NCBI GenBank assembly: GCA_930367215.1
Contig: OV884059.1
Coordinates: 148,736,511-148,800,510 of the forward strand
DNA: 64,000 nt
Reading direction: 5' to 3'
From: Pollenia angustigena
Taxonomy: Eukaryota > Arthropoda > Insecta > Diptera > Polleniidae
Part shown: positions 56,554 through 64,000 of the stretch, piece by piece
Numbering within the stretch: the first letter of the stretch is position 1
Layout: every line of letters begins with the position of its first letter
Position numbers and translations under genes: made by a program
Notes under the pieces: generated by a model
The model's input: only the letters and a program-made list of their open reading frames with translations
Told to the model about the DNA's origin: nothing
Database searches by the model: none

Positions 56554-57346
56554 CTCAACAATAATTTCAGTGTATATATCAAAAATAAAAATTGAGAATT
56601 TTGCACGTGATAGAGAAATCTTTTTAATAATATAATATTGGTATTCACTTAAATTTTTTTTTTTTTGGGTTGGAAAAATGGAAAAAAGAAAAATTTAACC
56701 CTTATTGACGTGAACGGGTTTTATTTGTAAAAAGTACAAACTGTCAAATAATTCGTGGAAGTAATTGATATTTTTCAAAATGCCGAATAAAAGTGTTAAG
56801 AGTGAAATAATTGATTATTTAATTTAAAACGAAGTGAATGGTGTTATTTATTTTCATCATAATATTCGACTACAAAAACTTACCTTAAAATGGCGATTGT
56901 CTGCCAGATATTAAAAACACATTTTTAATATGAATATTTCTTTTTGAAAGATTAAATGAGAAAGAAGTTATTTTTGAAATGTTGTAAATATAACAAATAA
57001 TTTTTAAAATCAGAGTTGTACAATTAAAGAGTTTATAAAAAGAGATGCAATTTTTCGTACTTTGTATTAAAAATTAAAAATTTGTTATGAATGGCAACAT
57101 GATTTCGTTTGACGTTTAAAGCGGAAAATTACATCTTTTTATGCTGATTTTTTTTCACTTGGTTATAGTTTGATAAAAATGTAACTTTTGGTGGAATTTT
57201 TTTTCTTGTGGTTGTTGTAACAAAAATTACATTTTCCACTTTTCCATTTTTTCAACAAATAAAAAAAAAACTGAAATGAATACCCTTAACAAATATATTT
57301 ACCTAATTCAAACCTTTAAAAATATTTTTTATTTTGACAAAACACA

Positions 57347-57501
57347 ACTGAAGCTGAGTTATTGGCAGCGAAGTCAGGCAACGCTACTCATGTTAAAATA
57401 TACGATTTTGTTTTTTTTTTATATTCAAACATGAGCGGCGTTGCCTGATTACGCTACTGGTAACTCAACTTCAGTTCAGTTGCCATCCGTAATCGACCCA
57501 T
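57347..57501. mobile_element. Hairpin MITE with ATGGGTCG ends, copy B (left end truncated)
   Basis: AACTGAAGCTGAGTTATTGG, CAGGCAACGCTACTCATG... inverse CATGAGCGGCGTTGCCTG...GTAACTCAACTTCAGTTCAG, TTGCCATCCGTAATCGACCC AT. Confidence 0.8.
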
Positions 57502-57879
57502 TAATCAATTCTTTGCTATGGGTTAAACAGATTATGCGTGATTGTTTCCACGACAAATAATTAAAAAACTTGAAAAAAGTTTAAAAAAAATCCTTAAGTA
57601 CAAATACCATAACATTATAAGTAAATAAGTTTTTTCCAAAGTATAAATGGAGGGCTCAGAGCTGAAGAGTTTGAGTTTGAGTAAGTGAATTTCAATTAAT
57701 TTCTGGAGCCATTGACATGGGTTTATTACCGTTACCTTTGGAACGAAAAAATGTTTGATTTAGTCCGTTACAGAACTCGATAGAGTTAAACTTTGCGAAG
57801 AATTTCACACCAGTTTTGAAATACATATATGCATTTTATTTTATGACTTGGTTCGGTTCAGCTTTGAACCCTCCAAATA

Positions 57880-58345
57880 TAAATATAGTGAAACCTCCTT
57901 AAACGGACAACTCCTATAGCCAGCCCTAATTTGTTGGTGATGGAAGTCAAATATGCAACGATTCCAATAAAAAAGTTAAGCGTAAATGGAATCTAAATAC
58001 CAACATAAATAGATGGTTTATAGTCACAAACACTATTCCAAAAAGAAGTGTGTATGGGGCCTATGTAAAACTTTGAACCGATTCTCACCATTTTCAGCAT
58101 GCTTCGTCGTTATGAATTTAAACCAATGTAAAAAGTTTCATGAAATTTAACATTCAAAATTGCGACCTGTACTTTGCACACGAGGTTACAAGGACGGACA
58201 ACCCGCCAGCCTGCCAGGCACCCGGGCTGAGGGTATCGTTTAATCGACTCAAAAAGTGATATGATACGATTTGTACACTTAAAGGGGGGTAATACCAATA
58301 TTTTTTGTGTTACACACAGCAGCACGAACGAATGATACAAAACAA
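57880..58345. repeat. Fragment of a fly dispersed repeat
   Basis: Contains GTGAAACCTCCTTAAACGGA (solo pogo-like end), GGGGCCTATGTAAAACTTTG, CGGACAACCCGCCAGCCTGC, ATCGTTTAATCGACTC and TGTACACTTAAAGGGGGGTA. Common repeat vocabulary in fly genomes (recalled). The 76-residue frame is not a gene. Confidence 0.55.
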
Positions 58346-58866
58346 AGTAGAAGCCAACATTTTTTCTGATTTCAAAGGCAGATAAAAGTGTAGACAGTGT
58401 CCAAAAACAATCGACAAAATTTGGAGAAATTTGTACTCATATAATTATGTATGTTCTTAATATGTCAGTATAACATCATGAACGCAAATTAACAATAATG
58501 CAATTTTTGGTAGTTCTGGTCAGGGCTGGAGATATGTTCTTAAAAATTTATTATTGAAAAGAAAAGTGAGTTAATCCCGTCAAAGAAATGGTAAAATTTC
58601 GTGGGTATTTTTATTTTAGCTATTTTCTCGTCAAATCTAGCGATTTTTATTAAAAAAACATTATGGAAAAATTGCGATTTTGGCTATAAGCGGGAATTCT
58701 AACGATTTTCAATTATTGTTGTATTTATAATACATTTTTTTGACAGCAAAGTTAAAGAGTTTCTTTGAAATAAACTTAAGGGCCAAATATACCACAAAAA
58801 CGGTTACACAAACAATTGCAAAACTTGTAGAGCATGTTTGTGTAAATATTAAAAATGTTTAACAGC

Positions 58867-59096
58867 CATGTTCTGACAATCGCTCGATTTGAAATCGCAA
58901 AACGCCAGATTTATTTTATAGTGTTCTGAAACTCGTGCGTTTTTCTTGCGATCTGCCATAATTTCTAAAAGTTCCCTTAAGCATTCTTTTGAGGTTGGAA
59001 GTCACCAAATTTCTTGCTATTTCGATTTACAGTAAACGTATTATACAATTTCAAGGCAAATCGCCAATGTTTAGCGTTTTGTGATTGTCAGAACAT
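58867..59096. mobile_element. MITE with CATGTTCTGACAATC TIRs (230 bp)
   Basis: CATGTTCTGACAATC begins, its exact inverse ends; CGCAAAACGC/GCGTTTTGTG continue the inverted repeat after a small insertion. Confidence 0.75.
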
Positions 59097-59349
59097 GCCC
59101 GTCATATTCACAGAAACATCATGGTATTATTGTTGTCAAACTGCTTGTTTCATTTATTTGGACTTCAAAACCTAGCCGGACTCACTTTACAGATGGTGTT
59201 GAAAACACATCTGGCAGCACTGGTTGACGATCGCAAAGAAATAGATATTTATTTAGGGAAGTTATTTGTTTAGCTCATGTTGTCTGCTTTATAATCACTT
59301 AAAGACTTTCGGAAATCTGGATTCTCATCAGCTAGTTATAATCTTTCAG

Positions 59350-59502
59350 ATCACCGAAGATGATATCCCACTTGCAACAAATGCAAACTTAAAAGAACTT
59401 TTCAGTCAATCAAATGCCTTTGAAGAATTTTTAAAAGTAGATGACAGCGTATACACTGAATATGACTGTATCAATATATATAAAACAGGTTGTGGTATGT
59501 AA
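59350..59502 (+). CDS. Candidate coding exon, unknown protein (possible capture by a Helitron)
   Basis: An open segment ITEDDIPLATNANLKELFSQ then SNAFEEFLKVDDSVYTEYDC, INIYKTGCGM-stop. It is preceded by a splice-acceptor-like ATAATCTTTCAG that ends exactly at a codon boundary (59349/59350). GTATGT after TGTG (59495) could be a donor. Amino-acid composition is far more protein-like than other small frames here. 'PLATNANLKELFSQSNAFEEFL' is loosely reminiscent of the DUF4806-type C-terminal domain of insect proteins, but I cannot confirm this. Helitron-type sequence begins within ~20 bp downstream, so this may be a captured gene piece rather than a host exon in place. No upstream exon was identified. 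Confidence 0.35.
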   Translation: MTEDDIPLATNANLKELFSQSNAFEEFLKVDDSVYTEYDCINIYKTGCGM

Positions 59503-60126
59503 CGTATGGACTCCAAAATGGCTGGGCCGATTAGCATGAAATTTTCAGGGAATCTTTCGAATATTCAGGCGGGTGACGCTGTGAAGTCTGATTTTTGATT
59601 TTCGGTCAATTTTCATATTGCACCACCAATGACTTCTAAATAATTTGGACGATTTTTCTTTAAAATGAACGCCATGGTCCAACTTAGATTTATACGAAAA
59701 GAAAATTTTGCCCCGCCCACTTTTTTCGATTTACCTAAAATCAAAAAAATGGCTCCATCGATTTGACTAATTTTTCTTTTAAATGTTCGTATTAATCCAT
59801 TTTACGTTTTCATCGAAAGAAAAATGTATCACGCCTACTTTTACGCCCACTTTTTCTATTAAGCGCGTAACTTGAGAACGGCTTGACCAATTTGGACGAT
59901 TTTTTCTTTAAAATCATCGCCATGGTCCAACTTAGGTTTTTACGGAAAAGAATTAGCCCCGCCCACTTTAACGCCCACTTTTTTCGATTTACCTAAAATC
60001 AGAAAACGGCTCCATCGATTTGACTAATTTTCTTTCAAATGTTCGTATCTTTTCAACGGATTTTAAAAATCGAACGCAACTTTTTTTCCTAATTTGGACA
60101 GGACAACGTCTGTCGGGTCAGCTAGT
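59500..60126 (+). mobile_element. Helitron 3' portion ending in hairpin and CTAG-T
   Basis: The end GACAGGAC-AAC-GTCTGTC (60097-60114) forms a hairpin and is followed 7 bases later by CTAG (60122-60125) then T, matching Helitron 3' ends (hairpin, CTRR, insertion before T). Upstream, two or three near-repeats of CAATTTGGACGATTTTTTCT / GCCATGGTCCAACTTAG / CCCGCCCACTTT occur. No Rep/helicase coding; the 5' end (TC) was not located. Confidence 0.75.
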
Positions 60127-60129
60127 TGA

Positions 60130-61555
60130 TATATGAAATTCCAGCGCAGTGTCGGATATAATTCAGTCTGAAGACGAGATACATGTAGATAATCTGATTT
60201 TATAAATACTTGCGATGAAGCATTAAAACAAATTGCCCGTTTGAAGAATTTTATCAGAGATGACTTTGTCACATTTCAATATATGAAGCAAATTGAAAGT
60301 TATTTTTGAACCGATATAAGTTAAAGTCTACTCTAAATAGATTTACTCAAACACAAAGTTTGTATACACAAAGTTGCTAACATTATAAAAACGATCATTT
60401 TTAGCTGGTTTATTAAAATTATTCTTTTTAAATGTAACATTTAAGTTTTTTATAATAATTTTGAACAAAAAGTATTGATTTTAAAGTATTGTTTTTGATT
60501 CACTTAAAAATTTCTAATAAATTCAGATTCCTTGTTTAATTTTAAGTTTACAAGAATTACTTTTAAGAGTTCGAAGGATCAGTACTTGATCGGTGAATTT
60601 AAAGTTATATACATATCTTAATTTGTAACATCACAGAGGTTAATCTTATTCCCGGCTCAATTTTCAACTACATACACCTTAACATTATAAATCATTCCTT
60701 TGAACATTCTGCTCAAAAAAAAATTTTTTTTTTCATTTATTCTTTCCGTTACAACAACGCATTCAAATAAACTTTTTTCCAAAATTCTAAAGCATTTAAG
60801 CAAAAACATTCATTATTGCTAAAAGGAATGAATGGTCTTCATTGCATAAAAAAAATTTATCATTTGCTATTTTACATATCATTGCTAAGAATAGGTGGTG
60901 CCCTGTCTTGGCCAAGCATAATTTGCACACATTTTGTGTGAATGCGTTGAAAAAAAGTACATTTTTCTTTAGCTCTAGAATGACATGACATTTAATTGGC
61001 CTCATTGCATACGTTACGTTTGGAGAAAAAAAAACAAACCAAGCAACTATTGTACGAAGACAAAAAAAGAAAAACTATAAAGAATGCTTTAACAAAAGCA
61101 TTGGAAATAGTATGTGCAATTAATAATTTTTCTTTATCTAACAAGCACAAATGATACCGAACGTTAACATATACTACAAACCCTTTTTCGCATGGAACTC
61201 AAAAGAATGAAAATAGTGAGGTCAGAGGTTCTTAAACAAAATAAGAAATTATCTTAAATATTTAGGTTAACTAAGAAAGGCATTTGTTTTCCATGCTGGT
61301 TCGAAGGACCATGTCTTATAAACAGTTTCTTATTAAAGATTTGAAAGACCAATTCTTACAGACTCATTTTAACCATACAGTGATCGAACATTTTTTGAAT
61401 TTTATTCTAAAACCTCTTTATAGCTAAACCGTTTTTTAGTTTAATATTTATATTAATGTTTACAAGACTCTAGATTTTTCAAAAACTTGAAGTTTCTATG
61501 CATGTGATTCGCAGAACTACTTAATTTTTATGTTAACATAAATTTTTTTTAAAAG
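60130..61555. other. AT-rich spacer, no recognisable gene
   Basis: No family, RNA gene or clear TIR element seen. Confidence 0.5.
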
Positions 61556-61625
61556 GCTTCCAGTCGGTAGCAAGTTAGTCTGTTAGTGCAAGGGTTGCGG
61601 GTTTGATTCCTGCTAAAAACTCTTG
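61556..61625 (+). repeat. tRNA-derived SINE head
   Basis: GGCTTCCAGTCGGTAGCAAG (A-box region) ... GCGGGTTTGATTCCTGC (B-box GGTTTGATTCC). Similar to 28.26 kb in order and spacing. No long A tail. It cannot form a complete tRNA acceptor stem. Confidence 0.55.
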
Positions 61626-61827
61626 TCATTTTTAAAAAAGCTCTACGTTACTATTGCTCGGTGATTTAAGCTACATAGAAAATAATTTTTTGGAATTTTC
61701 TTTGTGACATTTAGTAAATAAAATATTTTTAATAATACTGATTTAAAAATATTGTTCTGGGGCCAAATTACGGCATTCAATATCGATCGAAATGCCCATT
61801 TTAAGTGTACAAAATTTTTAAACTATA

Positions 61828-62499
61828 CACTCAAAAGATACATCAAACCATCCGTACTCAAATCAATCCGAAGCGGTATTAATAGTACGGATATTCTTGA
61901 ATCATCTATCACATAAAGATTGATTCAATTACGGATTTTCAGTCGCAAAATACTTAATTTTTACATATTCAATCGCGATTTCGTACTTGAAATAATCCGA
62001 AAATTAGATTGATTTAGGTAAAACTGAATCAATCTCATAGTGCGCTTAATTCAATTATTATAAAGTAGATTTTTTATAATTATAATGATTGATTTACTTA
62101 CAGAATGATAAAACACCAACATCATGCCCGATATTGTTTTTTCTTTACATATTTAACCAAAAATATAAACTAAATGAGAATGAGAGTTCAAACTTACTTT
62201 TTAACCCTTCGTGGTACACGTGAGTCTGGCCAGAGCTTTTTTCAATTTGTTTAGGAAATCAAAACATGCGTAATCCGGAGGGTAAAACACAACGAAAAGT
62301 TTAATCTTTTTTTTTTTTTGCTTTATTCAAGAATTTTATACTTATTTCAAGAAATTCCGGGATTGATTTTCGAGAGTAATCCCATTTAGGATTGTTTTGA
62401 GTACGATTTAGTGTTATTCGTACTGGATTTTTTGAGTACGACTCGTACTTAAAGTAATCAAAAAAAACTTGATTTATCCCGAGTGTTTTTCTTTCTGTG
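61828..62499. mobile_element. TA-flanked element, CACTCAAAAGA / CACAGAAAGAAAAA ends (672 bp)
   Basis: TA precedes CACTCAAAAGATACATC and follows TTTTTCTTTCTGTG. ATCCGTACTC/GAGTACGA and GATTGATT words recur inverted inside. A second, incomplete copy begins at 62770 (CACTCAAAAGAAAAATCAA) in the same orientation. Confidence 0.65.
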
Positions 62500-62769
62500 T
62501 AGCGGTCGCTGTTCTCTAGATATACAGAACTCTAGTTTGTGTCTTGCCCATTTCTCCAATCCCGCCCATTTTTGACAGATGCTGTGTATTGATAATCATT
62601 CTATTTGTACCAAATCAGATGTACATAATACTATTTAGTTTCGCCCACTTATCTAATCCCGCCCACTTGTGTGTAATGTGAATTTATAATCAAGCTTTTT
62701 GTACCAAATTAATAAACTGTTCTGTCAATTTCTGGCATATGCTGTGTATTGGGAACCATTCTACTTGTT

Positions 62770-63010
62770 CACTCAAAAGAAAAATCAATATACATATCCG
62801 TAAATCAATACAAAGCGGTATACATTTAACAGTATATACGGATTTTCTTGAATCAAGTACAGAAAGAATGATTCAAGTTCGGATTATACAAGTGCGAAAT
62901 ACTTAACTTGTCCATAAGTTATCCCGAATTTGTACTTGAAATAATCCGAAAGTGAAATTAGATTGATTCTAACCTAAAACACTTACCCCAGAGACAGGTC
63001 CGTAATACAC
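62770..63010. mobile_element. Left part of a second copy of the 61.83-kb element
   Basis: Shares CACTCAAAAGA, AAGCGGTAT, ACGGAT.TTCTTGAATC, TTGTACTTGAAATAATCCGA and AAATTAGATTGATT in the same order as 61828-62050. Confidence 0.65.
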
Positions 63011-63184
63011 TTTACAGACTTTAAATTATAAAACACCAGCATAATACCCGACATGGCTTCTAAATTAAAAATTTTATGTATTCAACTAAATATAAACTAT
63101 ATGGGCAATTTTGCTTTTAATTTAACTTTTTAAACATGAAATTAATGTAGGTTTTACTTCTTGTTCTGCGGTTGATGTTGTAGT

Positions 63185-63818
63185 TTCATTTTTGTGTTGA
63201 AGTTAAAAAATTTCTTCTTAAAATGAGTGCTAGAGGATTAATATATTTTAAGAATAGAACCGCCATACAATTCTACTGAAGACATCTGAAATAGTCTTTT
63301 AGCTCAGAAGTACATTTAGTTTATTTTTTGACTTGTGCCAAACGCCATTTAAAAAAATTCAGAAATTTCATTGCCCGAAATTTCGAAAATCCGTTTTAAA
63401 TACATCACACGAACTTTTGGTCTTAAAAGACCCCTAATAAAATTTGATGCAGAAAATATTCGTAGATAATTTTAACCCTTAAAAGTGCCGTTTTAGTATA
63501 CTTTTGTGTAAGAGTTGGGAATAAGGTCAAAAATGACCCCTTAAAATGAGAGTTGGAGGGTTAATAAATTCTAAGAAAAGAATCGCCATACGTTTCTACT
63601 GAATTTTTTTTTTAGCTCAGAAGTACATTAAGTATATTTTTTGACTTATACCAAACGCCTTTTCAAAAAATTCAAAAACTTTCGGGGCCGATATTTCGGG
63701 AACCCGAACTAACTTTTTAAACCCTTTGGCTGATTTGCTCTATTGGTATGCTACTTTCATTTCGCGTTGCAAGTGTTGAGGCTGGCGGCGATGATCCGAA
63801 TTTTGTTGCACTGCGTTA
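63185..63818. mobile_element. Diverged copy of the 19.54-kb foldback element
   Basis: Contains TTCTACTGAAGACATCTG, TTTTAGCTCAGAAGTACATT, GCCAAACGCC, AAAATTTGATGCAGAAAATA, CGTTTTAGTATACTTTTG and, at the end, CGCGTTGCAAGTGTTGAGGC, TTGTTGCACTG. Some blocks are duplicated in tandem rather than inverted. Confidence 0.65.
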
Positions 63819-64000
63819 TCTATTTTGATTGTACCAGCCTTTCTCTTTGGATGGCGGTTTAAAGAGAAAAATACATCGAAAAACACAAATATTTTTGATA
63901 AATGTGATGAAATGTGGTAATATACATACAAACAAACATCTTTATATTTTATATGAAATTATGTAAAAACCTTATTCATAGCAGACCTCTGTTATATAGT

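Larger units (their letters stand above)
55746..56640 (+). repeat. Second-hammerhead-family repeat (copy B), split by the retrozyme
   Basis: Left part CTTATTCGCTTTAAGGGTTT, TTTGTATAATATTTTTAGCTTT; right part from 56482, TTAGCTTTTCTAAAATCTTT, GGAAAAGGGTTTCC, AACCAGTGAAATGCGCATAG, TTTCCCTCAACAATAA. Together they match the uninterrupted copy A (40078-40266, inverted), which acts as the empty site. Confidence 0.75.

Noticed and set aside
59310..59340. Hammerhead-like CTGATGAG...CGAAAG on the minus strand near 59.33 kb
   Set aside because: Stem II does not pair cleanly and no stem I partner follows the possible GTC. A chance match.

Overview
The window is AT-rich, repeat-dense eukaryotic DNA with no complete host gene. 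Several things point to a higher (cyclorrhaphan, probably calyptrate) fly: the composition, relics of insect-type LINEs, hAT and Tc1/mariner (DD41D) elements, tRNA-derived SINEs, and dispersed fly repeats of the 'data-poor' kind that carry GTCCGTC/GTCTGTC tracts. The species call is inference. All protein-like segments are broken transposon pieces, apart from one candidate exon at 59.35 kb. The rest reads as intergenic or intronic sequence colonised by nested non-autonomous elements.

Layout. 0-1 kb: tails of two LINE reverse transcriptases in opposite orientation. 3-9.3 kb: nested MITEs (TA-flanked, pogo-like, hairpin type, and a hAT MITE with a perfect 8-bp target duplication). 10.4-12.9 kb: a 2.4-kb TIR element with internal ~540-bp tandem repeats. 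13.8-16.5 kb: an old fly dispersed repeat, a hAT-like TIR element and a hairpin MITE. 17-26.2 kb: AT-rich DNA with many copies of an AGTTTAACTAAGGTTTA-like motif, forming a decayed ~130-bp satellite at 24.9-26.2 kb, and a 2.7-kb TA-flanked element with a foldback element nested in it. 27.4-33 kb: a TA-flanked element carrying a tRNA-derived SINE, a DD41D mariner relic, and a hAT element with a perfect 8-bp target duplication and several nested repeats. 35.2-36.8 kb: an inverted second copy of the 3.5-kb MITE. 38.2 kb: a second DD41D relic. 45-63.8 kb: further LINE pieces (including an RNase H domain), MITEs, a large GC-richer palindrome, a Helitron 3' end beside a candidate exon, and another SINE.

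The most notable content is a ribozyme-bearing mobile family. A 564-bp unit occurs about 6.5 times at 40.80-44.48 kb and once (plus a partial repeat) at 35.26 kb and at 55.82 kb. Every unit contains a 61-nt motif that fits a type I hammerhead ribozyme: CUGAGGA and GAAA cores, stems I and II complete, a tiny palindromic stem III and a GUC cleavage site. Diverged copies change both sides of stems I and II together. The 40.8-44.5 kb array is two tandem blocks in opposite orientation, enclosed by a 14-bp direct repeat, and the block edges are only ~8 nt apart on the unit map. That is the signature of twin-primed reverse transcription of one multimeric RNA. All insertions share one 3' end and differ at the 5' end. 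I interpret this as an insect 'retrozyme' (non-autonomous circular-RNA retrotransposon). A second, unrelated hammerhead family (CUGAUGA type, AUA cleavage site) lies at 40.15 kb, inactivated by one core base, and as a core-deleted copy at 56.5 kb. The 55.8-kb retrozyme is inserted directly into that second repeat.
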